From Dipteris shenzhenensis (Eukaryota; Polypodiophyta; Polypodiopsida; Gleicheniales): a stretch of 64,000 nt of DNA. This document shows, one piece after another, positions 21,081 to 32,097 of this stretch. The stretch is taken from NCBI GenBank assembly GCA_047967505.1, contig CM106539.1. One strand, given 5' to 3'. Position numbers and translations under genes: made by a program. Numbering within the stretch: position 1 is the stretch's first letter; every line of letters begins with the position of its first letter. A model generated the notes under the pieces. It was not told where the DNA came from. It was given only the letters and a program-made list of their open reading frames with translations, and ran no database searches.

Positions 21081-22745
21081 AGAGAGAGAGAGAGAGAGAG
21101 AGAGAAAGAAAGAAAGAAAGTGTATTATTGTCCACTAAAGGCCAAAATGGGCCCATGGGACATCAAGAACTCTGCATACAAGATAGCACAAAATCAACGT
21201 GCCACAAAGAAGAGGCATCGTCGAATATCATCTAAGTGCTACGCAATACAATGCAAGTGAAAGTACATAATGTCAAATCTGAGCCTAAATACAAAGTAAA
21301 CTAGATGCAAGGAAACCGCCCCTGGGTGCAAAATGGGGGGATGAGTACAATATGCCAATGCAAAGATACAAGTCCAGGTGTCACGGAGTCTGAGAACCAA
21401 AATAATACTAGAAATCCTGTCCATCGACTCTGCCTCCTGCTATGAGAGTACAAATCTGAGCAAAGGTGAGGTGAGCGGCTGGTGGGGCGAGATCTCCATG
21501 AGTAAGTCTCCTCCGAAAAGCTGCCATCATCCTGGATCGTCTGGAGATGAAGCGACGAGTACGTCCCCTATGTAACAAGATCCTGCGGCGTCTACAAACC
21601 ATCTCATATGTACATCCACAGGGTGGAGGCATGTGTCCTGTGTGAGCTCTGACCTCCTCGTGCTCCTCCTGGTCTCTGTCCTCTGGTATAGCGTGTGCCT
21701 GAGCTCTATCAAGCTGGGCTCTATCACGCTTCGGTCTGTGCTGATGGTCTTTGAGGTAGTCTCGTCGAAGCATAGTGGCCTCCCTGACATAAAGAGCTAG
21801 GCAATGCTGATCCTCGTAGTCCATCACTCGTGAGAGAGGTCCAAAGCCATCCGTGAAGAGACAGTGGAATGGGGGGAATGAAGGGGATAACAGTAAGACT
21901 ATGGATGGAAGGGACTAGAGTCGGGGGACCTATGATGTAGTCGATCACGCTAGTACCACGCCCAGAAGCAGAAGAGAATGTAGGCATGGAAGACTGTGGC
22001 CACCTGGACAAGCCGTTATAAATGACCATACTGTGCGAGGTGAGGAGCTCTAGTAACTGACGTCCTTGATCTGTGGGCTGTACTGTGCAGTCTGATGAAG
22101 TCCGACAGAGGCTATCATCGTGAAATGCTGGGAGTATGACCGGATCCTCCATGAAGTCATAAGTGAGGGCCTGTCTGTCTGAGGTCCTCGCGTTGAAGTC
22201 TCCTAAAAGGATGACTTCTCCGCGATGTGAAAAATCTGCAATGTCCGCTGAGAGATCCTCAAATATGGACTGGCCTGGTCCAGTGGAAGAATAGATCGAC
22301 TGCGCCGGGGGGAAGTAGCAAACTGCAATAAAAAGATCTCGCTGAGGGGCTCTGCGGCGGATGCGTACCCACAAGAATCGGGCATGTGAATCCGCTCTCT
22401 CCACTGTGATGATCCGATCGAGATGCTCTCTGTACAAAATGGCCACTCCTCCAGATCCTCTCACTCCAAATGTTCGAGTGTGCTGCCTGAAGGCAGATCT
22501 CCATGTATACCCTGTCACTCGTGGCAAAGGTCTCTCTGGACTCTCGTGTGTCTCCGTGAAAAAGATGATATCTCTCCCAAAGAATGCCCCCCGTAGATTG
22601 CCTGGCTGTGCTGTAAAAGAACCATTGCAGTTCCATACAGCGATGCGTAGACTATCTGACGGGTGGTGTGTCCCATGGGCCCTGTCCCGTCAAGCGGTCG
22701 TAGCAGGAGGTGGAGGTGGGGGTATATCTGCTGGTTTGTCATCTC
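21081..22745 (-). mobile_element. LINE-A related element with endonuclease but no RT
   Basis: On the minus strand it starts beside the CT tail of the next LINE-A copy, codes an endonuclease, and ends AATAATACAC followed by (CTTT)n(CT)n at 21120-21081. The last 50 bases before the tail (CCCATGGGCCCATT...) echo the LINE-A terminus. No RT lies between the endonuclease and the tail, so it is either an internally deleted LINE-A or a distinct endonuclease-only subfamily. Confidence 0.65.
21408..22680 (-). pseudogene. APE-type LINE endonuclease (LINE-A family)
   Basis: The minus-strand frame opens near 22680 with no ATG seen before RIAVWNCNGSF. It continues GRDIIFFTETHES, GSGGVAILYREHL, VCYFPPAQS, VILLGDFNARTS and SVIDYIIG, the ordered motifs of LINE apurinic-like endonucleases. 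It stays open to about 21870, where the expected SDH end is not seen and the frame probably shifts. An Arg-rich C-terminal frame then runs to 21408. The endonuclease core is long and well preserved while RT is absent. Confidence 0.75.
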
Positions 22746-22755
22746 TAAGCACTGT

Positions 22756-23880
22756 GAGAGAGAGAGAGAGAGGTGTTTATTAAAGTCTTTGGAAGACAGA
22801 TGGGTCTATGAGACTATGAGAAACCTGATAAAAAACAAGCTGAGGGGGTGGAGCTACTAAAACGAGCATAACACCCATACAAACTAAAAATGCCACATAA
22901 TCATAATAACATCAGTTTATCAATATCAATATCCAGATGGTCATCTCCATCCTCACTACTACCACATGTCATCACAGTACAAGACAAGATCCGATAGCTG
23001 CAGTCCTTCCCCCCTTCCCATCTGAGGGACAGTGAGGTGGTGATAACATGAAATCAGAGATAGAGTGCTGTCAACTGGCTGTGGCTTTGCGTTTCACAAA
23101 GGGTTATGGTGACCCCTGTTGATCGCGCTCCAACCCTGAACATAGAGGAATGTCCCCAAGTGTAATCTGTGCGTCCGTCCTCTGTCAAGTGTGTCGCGCT
23201 GCCGGCTCTAGATCACGTCCGTGCCTGAGGCCTGCGAGGGGAGAGCCTACATGGTCTGGCCGGAATAACTCAGTGATCATGCTCTGAGAAGAGTCTGCTA
23301 GTGTGCCCCCCAACTGCACGTGCATACCAGCACCTCTGGTCATCCACAGTAACTGCTATGGCCGTGGATGAGGATAATGCTAACCATGGTAATCTACGAC
23401 GCCCTGAAGTGCAGTCGCCATAACCTCTGACACGCCATAGGTATGTGATGACCTGGATTGTTGCGTCAAGCTATAATGGGGATGATCCAAACTCGGCTAG
23501 GATAATCTAGTGGGAAATCGACAGCTTACTGCGAATTATCCGCAATAGCATAAGAACCTATTGACGCTCCACCCGAGCCCACTCAACATCTGAGAGATCT
23601 GGTCCTTGACAAGAGTCAAATTGAAGAGCCTTGGTCTAAGGGTCCTGGAAGTGTGAGTGGATGTAGGATGAAACAATCTCAATCGGTGATCCATCAAAGG
23701 TGAACCGCTCTCTATGCATGGCTGCTCTAGACATATTGAAGATCATAATCTTGGTCTTACCAAGACTAAGCTTCAAATCACGTGACTCGCAAAAAGATTG
23801 TAATACATCTAAATGTCTCTGGAGGCCCCTCCGTAGAGGAAGATAGAAGTACCACATCATTTGATTATAGTAAAATCTGA
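22756..23880 (-). mobile_element. LINE-A copy, 5'-truncated, CT-repeat tail
   Basis: It starts with the RT thumb region (from about 23860: LQRHLDVLQSFCESRDLKLS, KTKIMIFN). It then aligns with 3690-5022 of the + strand copy, with an internal deletion where that copy codes the zf-RVT domain. The sense strand ends GACTTTAATAAACACC and then (TC)n at 22772-22756. Confidence 0.75.
23636..23860 (-). pseudogene. LINE-A RT C-terminal fragment
   Basis: 74 codons including HLDVLQSFCESRDLKLSLGK and FTFDGSPIEIVSSYIHS, the post-YADD thumb region of non-LTR reverse transcriptases. The catalytic motif lies beyond the 5' truncation. Confidence 0.7.
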
Positions 23881-23930
23881 ATCAAAGCGCCAGCTAGAGA
23901 GCACCTAGACCTCCCTAGTGTCTGCATAAT

Positions 23931-24000
23931 TGTTAATGTCTTCAGAAGACCGAAGGGTTTATGAGACTGAAAAAACTAGATACGATGAAAGCTAAGGGGT
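23931..24000 (-). repeat. Short LINE-A 3'-end fragment
   Basis: The minus strand reads TCAGTCTCATAAACCCTTCGG and then TCTTCTGAAGACATTAACAAT, matching the 3' terminus of the other LINE-A copies. There is no microsatellite tail here. Confidence 0.55.
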
Positions 24001-24006
24001 CGGGCA

Positions 24007-24384
24007 TGTTGGCTAGAGATCATGCTCTTACAACCCATGCCTATTCCTCTGACATCACATACCACTAGACCCCATTCCCAAGGAAGCTTCGACACATCGT
24101 CTTGTTAGTTGCCATGTAGATCGCAAGACTCTAGACTCTCAATCCAGACCAGACCATCTAGTGGTGTGTGCACACTGGATGAACTCACAATAGCCTTGGC
24201 CACTCTTATATAGAAGAGCATTCTGATTTATGGAAAGTGTCCTTGGCTAAAATTAGCCAACCGGCCCTTTGCTAATGCCGAAGTCCTCTAGACCCACGTA
24301 AGTGTGCTTGCCTTAATCCCAGGGCCCTCTAACCCTGCTGGATGAATTCTACTAATCAGAGGATAAGCATCTAGATATATAACA
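24007..24384 (-). mobile_element. LTR of a minus-strand gypsy (Gyp-4)
   Basis: It is bounded by TGTT...AACA ends, with a purine tract (TTGAAGAGGGAAAGC on the minus strand) just outside at 24385-24401. It contains TATA-like TATATAAG on the minus strand near 24205-24214. It lies directly behind the minus-strand integrase at 24592-25660, as a 3' LTR should. Confidence 0.65.
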
Positions 24385-24591
24385 TGCTTTCCCTCTTCAA
24401 GCATTTACTCTTAAATGAAATTTGGAAAGTTCTTATGCAAACTAGCAACAACTGACTCCTAAGTTGAGTCTTTCTTAGAACTATCCTTGCACTTAAATTT
24501 GGACTATGGAATCGACTTGTTCTTGAATTTGGACTCTAGAATCGACTTATTCCTAAGTTCCTTTTTCCTGAAATTGATACCTCTTTCAGGC

Positions 24592-25660
24592 TCATGTGGA
24601 CCATAGGTCAATCTCCACAAGTTCTTGGGGTGACGACATGAGGCTATCTCCAAAACCCAGCACCTCTTTTAGTCTGTCGACATGAAAGACTGGATCAACT
24701 TTTACATGCAGAGGCAATTCTAGCTTGTATGCTACCTCACTAATTTTTTTGAGGATTAAGAAAGGTCCATAGTACCTAGGGTATAACTTTTCTACCAACG
24801 CCATCCATAACGTCTTGCATTCCTTCGATATTCACAAATACATGAGCATTCCCTCAAAAAACTCTCTGGGCAACCAGTGTCTATCAGCATAAAACCCTAC
24901 TCTATCATGAGCACTCATGATAGATTCTTGTGCAATCACTAAGATCTCCTGCATATCCAACAAGAAATCCTTAGCTGCATCCATTTGAATACCCTTCAAT
25001 CCAAACTTCATGGAAGATTTGGGTTGATTGAATACGTAAGTATGAACGGATTGTAACCAATAGACATATGCTTGGCACTATTATAGACCATTAGGGATAT
25101 ACTTTTCCCAATCAGATGGCATCTTGGAGACGTTTTGCCAAAGCATATCTTCCAAGACCTAACTTACCCTCTCTGTTTGCCGATCAGATTCAAAACGATC
25201 GGCGGAACCCATAGTATTTTCCAATTTTTGAAACACTACTTGCCAGAAGTGCCTAGAGAACTTCGGATCTCTCCACTGGCAATGTCGTAAGGCAACCCAT
25301 ATAATTCAAATAACTGGTTAACAAATTGGTGAGCCAATTGAGTAGCCTTCACGATTGTTTTTGTAGGTAAAAAAATTGCCATCTTTGTTAACCTATCTAG
25401 ATATCATCATGCCCTTGATGAGTCCATGATAATCCCACATTGAAGTCCATGGAAATACTTTGCCATTTGCTTTCTGGGATATCTAGAGGATGCAACAATC
25501 CTCTAGCCTTTAGGCATTCCGTCTTATTTACTCGACACTACTTGCAATTTACCACATAGTTAGTAATCTCGGCCTTCATCTTAGGCTAGTAAAATGCGCA
25601 TTATACTAAGTCATAGGTTCGCTGAAACTCGGGTGACCTACGGTTGGAGCATCATGACAT
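24592..25660 (-). pseudogene. Gypsy integrase fragment (Gyp-4)
   Basis: The minus strand shows an integrase core (FVNQLFELYGLPYDIA) and, at 24804-24592, the GPY/F domain LYPRYYGPFLILKKISEVAY with FHVDRLKEVLG. Between them the frame is broken by many stops (for example NSAKHMSIGYNPF in another frame). No chromodomain was seen before the LTR. Confidence 0.72.
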
Positions 25661-25724
25661 TCATATAAGATCTTCCTCCTAACCTAGCATCATTAGGAAC
25701 AGTAAACCATTCCGAATGTAGAAG

Positions 25725-26382
25725 CATAGCTTCTTTTAATGATTTAATGGTTGAATTTAAAGATGTCTTTCCATTTGACTTGCCTCATGTTTTACTCCAT
25801 AAGAGAACTCCGTAAGAGAGAAGTAGATCATAAAATAGATTTCCATTTGACTTGCCTGATGGTTTACTCCGTAAGGGAGAAGTAGATCATAAAATAGATA
25901 TATTTCCTAGATCTAGCCCTTTTTGTAAACCCCCTTGTAGATTTAGTCAAGCAACTATCTAAATATCTTAGGAAAGGTCAAATTCCACCAAGTAGCTCAC
26001 CTTGGTCTTCACCAGCTTTATTGGTAAAGAAAAAGAATGGTACTATGCGCTTATGCATAGATTACTGAGATTTAAATAAAATCACAATAAAAAATAATAT
26101 GTTATGCCTCGCAGCTCTTTGATCAATTTCAAGGGACTAAATGTTTTACTAAATTCCATTTAAGATCTGGATATCACCGATTCCGAATTAGGGAAGAAGA
26201 CGTGCATAAAATATTTTTTTGGACTAGGTATGGGCATTATTAATTGAGAGTAATGCCATTGGGCTTAACTAATACTCTAGCAACATTTATAACACTTATG
26301 AATACGATATATAAGAACATTTGATGAAGTATTTTTAGATGATATCCTTTTCTATAGTAAACAAGAAAAAATATATGGAACA
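25725..26382 (+). pseudogene. Gypsy RT fragment (Gyp-X, oldest nested host)
   Basis: The + strand reads [23 protein letters not shown], then degenerate RT palm sequence ending DEVFLDDILFYSK, a YxDD-like motif (here LDDI). An 82-bp tandem duplication (anchor TTTCCATTTGACTTGCCT at 25768 and 25850) repeats the start of the domain. It is cut at 26382 by a Copia LTR. Confidence 0.7.
25768..25913 (+). repeat. 82-bp tandem duplication within Gyp-X RT
   Basis: TTTCCATTTGACTTGCCT at 25768 recurs at 25850, followed by GTTTTACTCC/GTTTACTCC and GAAGTAGATCATAAAATAGA in both copies. Confidence 0.8.
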
Positions 26383-26674
26383 TGTTGGGTGCGGGGAGCA
26401 ATGGAACTGAAGTGGAATGGGAGAGAGTAAACAACAGTTGAAGGAAAGAGCACTTGCAAATGGAATAAGAGGAAAGCACAAGAGTGGAATGGGAGAGAGT
26501 GCGGGGAACTGAAGTGGAATGGGAGAGAGTAAACAACAGCTGAAGGAACTAAGAGTCCTTGAAAATTGATAAAGAAGAAAGTACAAGAGTGGTCAATATA
26601 TGATCCCAAGACAACTGGTGGACTTGGACTAGCCCTAACTAGCCTACAAGGCCATACCTGGGCTAAGTGCTAAC
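26383..26674 (-). mobile_element. Copia 3' LTR
   Basis: A 292-bp LTR with TGTT...AACA ends. On the minus strand it is preceded by a polypurine tract (CATGGAGGGGGCTT, 26675-26688). Inside, a roughly 104-bp block (GGAACTGAAGTGGAATGGGA at about 26401 and 26505) is tandemly repeated, together with ACAACAG-TGAAGGAA blocks. Confidence 0.75.
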
Positions 26675-26749
26675 AAAGCCCCCTCCATGTTATGGCTAAA
26701 GTATCTTGGATACATCTCAGGAAACTAGATCATGGTTGCACATGTTTGT

Positions 26750-27480
26750 CCAAGATGCATATAGCAACCTATGATGGTACAAGGAGATCAACATCACATA
26801 ATAATAGTACCAAGTGTAAAGCATGTCAAAATGCCTCAAACTTGGGTCGTGGTAGAGCCTTCATGAAGAGATCTACTAAGTTATCCTCAGTGGAAACGTA
26901 GGACAACTGTATATCTCTAGCTGATAGTTGCTCTCAAACATAGTGATAATGTATCTCAATGTGCTTCGTACATGCATGAAACACAGGATTATGTGCAATA
27001 GCCAAAGCACTTTGGCTACCAATGGAGATGATAGTAGAAGTGCTCTGACTAACATGAAGATCTAAAAGTAACTTGCATAGCCAAACACACTCTATTGTAG
27101 TTGTGAGGGCTGCCCTCTATTTATCTTCTCAACTGGAAGTAGCAAACGTAGGTTGCTTCTTGTTGAACCAAGAGATGTATAAAGAGCCAAGCATTAAATA
27201 GCTGCCACTGTGTGACACGTGGGTGTCGTAACAACATGCCCAATCACAATCCATGAATGCATGTAAAACCAGTTAAGATTGATCACCATAGAACAGTCCC
27301 AAAATTCAAATGCTGCGTGGCCTTCAAGTAATGGAAGACCCACTTCACTGCTGGCCAATGCTATGTGCTGGGCTTGTGCATGTACCCACTTAACTTGGAA
27401 ATGGCATGACTGCAAATCAGGCCTGGTATGGCATAAGTAAATATGGCAACCCACACCTGTTGGTAAAGAGTGGCATCAAA
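26750..27480 (-). pseudogene. Copia RNase H region fragment
   Basis: The minus strand carries the ordered end of Copia pol: DCDWACCYDTHVSHSGSYL, ISWFNKKQPTFATSS, ECVWLCKLLLDLHV, ALAIAHNPVFHARTKHIEI, YVREQLSARDIQLSYVST and DLFMKALPRPKFEAF. Several stops are present. It runs into the LTR at 26674 and is truncated on its 5' side at 27480, where Gyp-X integrase resumes. Confidence 0.8.
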
Positions 27481-27484
27481 TGAC

Positions 27485-27631
27485 TTGGGATAGCAAATTT
27501 GAGTCATTTCTGGATGTTTGTTTTTATGAGCTTGGAAACTACTTTGAATGTGAGCACTGCAAATCATCCACAGAGTGATGGTCAATTTGAAAGGGTCAAT
27601 CAGATCATTGAGGATACGCTTCGGGCATATG
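27485..27631 (+). pseudogene. Gyp-X integrase, left part
   Basis: It encodes SHFWMFVFMSLETTLNVS, NHPQSDGQFERVNQIIED and TLRAYV, the second half of the integrase core. The frame is cut at TAAGT (27632-27636), the target duplication of Gyp-2, and resumes after 38249. Confidence 0.82.
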
Positions 27632-27636
27632 TAAGT

Positions 27637-28437
27637 TGTCACGAATTTGTACTTTTCTCAAGAAATAAAGAGAGAATATTTTTACTGGCTCCACTGTCCA
27701 GTCAAATAAAGTTGACTTTGGTTAACTGGAACAAGTTTCGTTTTTCCTTTGCTTTGCATCGGCTAATGAGCGCTGTGCAAGGGACTAGAATGCATGTTTT
27801 TGCTAACCTCTAATGGGTTGAAGTGTTGGATATTGTTATTGGATGTGTAGGACCTTGGAGTGTGCTACAGTCCCCACTTTTAAGGGGGAAAGCACCAAGG
27901 CAAGTGTTTCCCCACTTGAAAGGAGGGCCCACTAGAGCCAAAAGCAAAATTCAGCACCTACTTTTGAAAAAAGCACCTTCTTTTTGGAGAAATCTCTACA
28001 GCCCAGCTTTTTGGGAAAGTCTCCTATTCTAGGCTAAGAAAGAATGCCAAGCCTAGTTTATAAATTGAGAGCTGGTCGTTGAGATCTGTACTCACCGTGC
28101 TCTCTTGTGAGCCACTTTGTACTTAGTTATTCTATTGCAATAAAGACCTTCGGGGGTTCCAACCCTTATTTCTGGCCCCTAGTGTAGTGTCTTGCTCTTC
28201 TCTCTCCCTCGCCCCTCTTGCGATCTCTTTGCTAAAGTTCTCTCTGCTGTCTCGAAGTTTCCAGCCACCGAACGAAGCATATATTGAAGTGCGAATTGCC
28301 CTTGAATGGTGCGAGTGGATTTCTGTTGTTGTATTTGGTCCGAGCCACCTATTATTGAGATTTTTTTGAAGTACGATCTAACTAGAATTGGTGCGATTGA
28401 TTAAAGAAGCTGACTTTGAATTCCAATAAAGGTTTCA
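27637..28437 (+). repeat. Gyp-2 5' LTR
   Basis: 801 bp from TGTCACG to TTTCA. A TATA-like TTTATAAAT lies near 28057-28065 and AATAAAGACC near 28139. Its last 320 bp match 31334-31613. Confidence 0.85.
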
Positions 28438-28438
28438 A

Positions 28439-28452
28439 TGGTATCAGAGTCC
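28439..28452 (+). promoter_or_regulatory. Gyp-2 primer-binding site
   Basis: TGGTATCAGAGTCC begins one base after the LTR and matches the initiator-Met tRNA 3' end complement used by many plant LTR elements. Confidence 0.85.
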
Positions 28453-28459
28453 AGCCTTG

Positions 28460-31330
28460 TCACTTTCTTTGGTGACAATGACCAAAGTATTAGCAGATTA
28501 AGGAGGGACACCAGCGATTTGGAGAACACAGCAATTACCAAGCTAGAAAGAGAGATTTCAATGCCAAGATTCAAGCAAGAAGCTCCCAGTTTGATCACGA
28601 TCCAGTTTAGCCTGCTCAGCCTAATCAGTTGCCTCAAATTTGTAAACAAAGCACGTGCGATTTGACCCCCGAGAAGCCCCATAATTTTGGCAAAATTTTG
28701 TTGTGAATTTCAAGCCCAGATGTCCCAAATCTTGGCAAGTTGATTCAGCCCTATTTGCTGTCATAAAACCTGAAATCGTTTTGCTGATTTACTGCAGGAA
28801 AAGTTGATTTCTGTTCAAGTTTTGGAGCTGACCAAAGTGCAATCCAGTTTTGGTCACTTCCTTCTCAACGATCCAATGCTTCCTAACCAATCTAGTTACG
28901 AAATAGCTTGGCCCTTATCTTTTTGAACTTCTAAGCACACCATGGTTTCAGAACATGGCAATTTGGCCACTAGGCGGCCCTGCCAGAGAGGACCTATAGG
29001 GCCAGATGATGATCTTGACAAAGAATTTGTAAGAGCTAGAATTCAAGAGTTGTATACTTTGAAGAAGATCCCTTGATTTCAGCATCTTTTCGAGACCGAG
29101 CACATGTCTAAGCAAGTGACGTCTTTAAAGAAGCAAGCCGGAGGCGTTCTCCTAGCCCATTACAATGACAGCGTCATAGCTCAAGGGAAAGGGGAAGGAG
29201 TGACACCCATCTGGAAAGGGAAGGAGAAGCAAGAAGCGCAAGCTAAAGTCATCTAGTTTCAGTACGAGCTCCTCGATCACTTCATGTAGATGGCACCCAG
29301 GAAAGGATTCAGAGACCAAAGAGAAAAAGTTCAAAGAGGGAGGCAAGTCTGCTCGCTTCGTCACTTATGATGGAGCTTATAGACACATAAGAAAGCTATG
29401 AAGTCTATATGCCAATTTGATGTGGCTTTTGGCACTTTGAAGTTTCAAGAACCCTCCAAGCTTTGAATGGTAAGTCTACATCTCATTAACATGGCCCATG
29501 CCTGGTGGAAAGCTTAGTTGGTTGCTGATAAAGGCAGTTTCTTCCAAAACAACTTGTGATGAGGTGCACATGGCATGAGAAGGTCTTTGCATGGACGAGG
29601 ACGAGCCTATTGAAGCTTACAACAAGAGATTTTGGGATGCATATCTGCAAATTCAAGAAACTGCGGATGAGGTTCAGCTTTGGAAATATCGGGCAGGCTT
29701 ACCATCCAAAGTACGAGCTTTTGTGAACATTCTACCTAAGACAAAGAGTCAAGTTCAGCTTCACCTGGAGTTCTCATGCACATAAAACATCATCCTTTTT
29801 TTGAGAAAGCGAAGAAAGGGGGATGAGAAAAGAAGAAAATTGTACCAGGAGGAAGGGAGAAGTCCTCTATGCCACCACTATTTGAAAAGAAAGAATCTCA
29901 GCCACAGCAGCTGATAGGTGAATTGAAACCCTGCAAAGGAAAATCTTAGCCCACTCGAGAACAGATCAAGACCTTCCGAAAGGAAAGAATGTGTTTCGGA
30001 TATGGGATGATGGGGCACTTGGCTATTGACTGCTCCGAAAGATCCACAACTCATAGGAATAGAAAAAGTCAAACGAATAGCCAAAGACTTTGGCGGGAGG
30101 AGTCCCTGATGTACTAGGGAGAGTGGCAGATCCAAAGGCCAGAGAACTTTGTCTCTCGTGGAGCAAAGTAAGAGATCAGAACGTGTGTTGATTTTGTTTG
30201 ATCCAGGAGTGATGGATAACCTCATCTCACATGACCTAACTTGGGACTAAGACAGAGTAATTAGGGCAATCTTTTGATACTGGGCATATTTTTCAAGGAC
30301 AGTGAATACTAGTGACGACTCCTATTAAGACAGATTTCAAGGATAAATGCTATCCAAGCATGGCCCGAGTTGAGAATGGTACATGATTGCAGGGCTTCGT
30401 TTATATTATAGGAGATTTATTAGACATTTTACTAATATTGCAGCCCCAAGAAAATTGCAGTTTTTAAGATGGGGCTCTACAAAAGACAGCTTTCAAAACT
30501 CTTAAGGAAAATTTTATTCTTGTTGTTCTTGACTTGCACAAGCCCTTTGATGTGGACAGTGACTCGTGTGGAGAATGTGTTGGCGCTTCCCTTCATCAAG
30601 ATGGTCATGTTGTGGGCTACGAAAGTAGGAGATTGCGAGATGCTGAGAAGCATATGGAGATGTTGCCTTTAATTCATGTGCTTATGATTTGGAACACTAT
30701 CTTTTGGGAGCTGATTTTACCATCAAGACAGCCACTAAAGTCTTAGGTATTTCTTGGCCCAAACTCAGCTCTTAGAAAAGCACTTGAGATGGGAATTTTT
30801 TTTGTCCTTGTTTGTACATACTCCAGGGGCACAGGACAGAGTGACGGATGCCCTATCTAGAACGCCTCAAGCAAATAATGTTACCATAGCTCATCATAGA
30901 GACCGTGAGGAGATGAAAGAGTACTATTTATAAGACCTAGATTTCGGGGGGATCATGGAGAATATTCAGCAAGGCCAACAACTAGCCGCCAACAACTAGC
31001 CAGTTTTCTCTCAAGGATGGGTATCTTATAAAGGACAATCATTTGTGTGTACCCCTTAATATGCAGATGAAAGTTATGGAGGACCACCCTATGTTTGTCA
31101 CCTAGGTATTTCCATCATGACTCAAGCTATTGAAAGGTATTTCATTTGGCCAAGAATGCGAAAGGACATCCTTCAGGTACCACAAGCTCCATGGGAAATC
31201 ATAGCCATGGATTTCATCTTTGATATACCAAGATCCAAGAATGGAAATGATGGGATTTGGACCATTACTGACAGATTTAGTAAGCAAGCTCACTTCATTT
31301 TGTCAAGAAGACCATCAAAGCAGACCACAT
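28460..31330 (+). pseudogene. Gyp-2 gag-pol remnant
   Basis: Gag sequence includes DEDEPIEAYNKRFWDAYLQI at 29591 and a knuckle-like CFGYGMMGHLAIDC at about 29990-30032, with the second Cys replaced by Tyr. A protease-like LILFDPGVMDNLIS follows near 30190. RT catalytic motifs were not found. RNase H begins at about 30540 (HKPFDVDSDSCGECVGASLH, YESRRLRDAEKHM), and FTIKT, HTPGAQDRVTDALSRTP and an H2C2-like stretch follow. The integrase core starts near 31185 (PWEIIAMDFIFDIP, IWTITDRFSKQAHF) and breaks at about 31330 directly into the LTR. Many stops and frameshifts are present. Confidence 0.8.
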
Positions 31331-31333
31331 GGC

Positions 31334-31613
31334 AACGTTATTCTAATGCAATAAAGACCCTCGGGGGGGGGGGGGGGGGCGGGGGGGGCTCTTGCGATTT
31401 CCATTTCAGCTCTTTGCTAAAGCTCCCTCTGCTGTGACGACACCCACCGATGAAGCATATATTGAAGTGCAAATCGCCCTTTGAATGCTGTGATTTGATC
31501 TCTGCTGCTGCGATTTGGTTCCAGCCATCGATTTCTGAGATTTTTGAAGTGTGATCTAACTAGGACTGCTGCAATTTGATTAAATCTGAGTTTGAAGTCC
31601 AGTAAAAGTTTCA
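31334..31613 (+). repeat. Gyp-2 partial 3' LTR (R/U5 side only)
   Basis: It matches about 28118-28437, from TTATTCTA.TGCAATAAAGACC to AAGTTTCA. It contains a long G run (about 31363-31388) where the 5' LTR has only five. U3 is missing. Confidence 0.82.
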
Positions 31614-31628
31614 TAAGTAAAAGGCAAA

Positions 31629-32082
31629 GATCATGTATAAACATTCAAAGGCCTAATTTTCTTTTTTTTTCACGGGCATAGGCACATATTTTTCCTCCCA
31701 GCCAACCTCAATGGTAGCAAGCTCACACAATTTCATCTTACGTGAAAGCTCCTGCTCGCCAAATCCCAATGAGCCCCAATTCCCTAGATAGATCTAGTAT
31801 GCCACATGTCTACATTTTAGGGTACCTCCTAAATGCATCATTTACCCCTCTCTTAGGATATCATTGAAATCACTTGCCCCTTGGCACATTTAATGCATTT
31901 AGACCCCTTAGCCTTAGATCCACCTAGTCTAGTGCCATATCACCCTCACCAAGGACCTTGACCTTGATTCCTTTTTGATCATTTACATGAAGCCCAAACA
32001 AATATAATACCAACATGGATCCTTTAAAGGAAAAGATCGACTGACTCTTCCGGGGTCATGTTCCCTTGACTTGAGCGTAACA
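31629..32082 (-). repeat. Gyp-1 3' LTR
   Basis: On the minus strand it begins TGTTACGCTCAAG right after the polypurine tract. It matches 37799-38244 throughout. The exact end near 31629 is uncertain because the terminus is not a clean CA. Confidence 0.88.
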
Positions 32083-32097
32083 TTCCTTCCCTCTTTA
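32083..32097 (-). promoter_or_regulatory. Gyp-1 polypurine tract
   Basis: The minus strand reads TAAAGAGGGAAGGAA immediately before the LTR. Confidence 0.8.

Larger units (their letters stand above)
27637..31613 (+). mobile_element. Gyp-2: Ty3/gypsy element with TAAGT target duplication and internal deletion
   Basis: It has TG...CA termini and flanking TAAGT at 27632-27636 and 31614-31618. The 5' LTR (27637-28437) is followed by a primer-binding site. The 3' LTR is partial (about 31334-31613). Gag, protease, RNase H and integrase remnants lie between, but most of RT and everything from the integrase core to the U3 of the 3' LTR are missing. Confidence 0.85.

Noticed and set aside
27823-28032. 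LTR start of Gyp-2 near 27830 (TGTTGGATATTG)
   Set aside because: TGTCACG at 27637 is directly flanked by TAAGT, matching the TAAGT after the 3' end, so the LTR starts there.
29878-30225. Minus-strand 115-codon frame
   Set aside because: Antisense shadow of the Gyp-2 gag and protease region.
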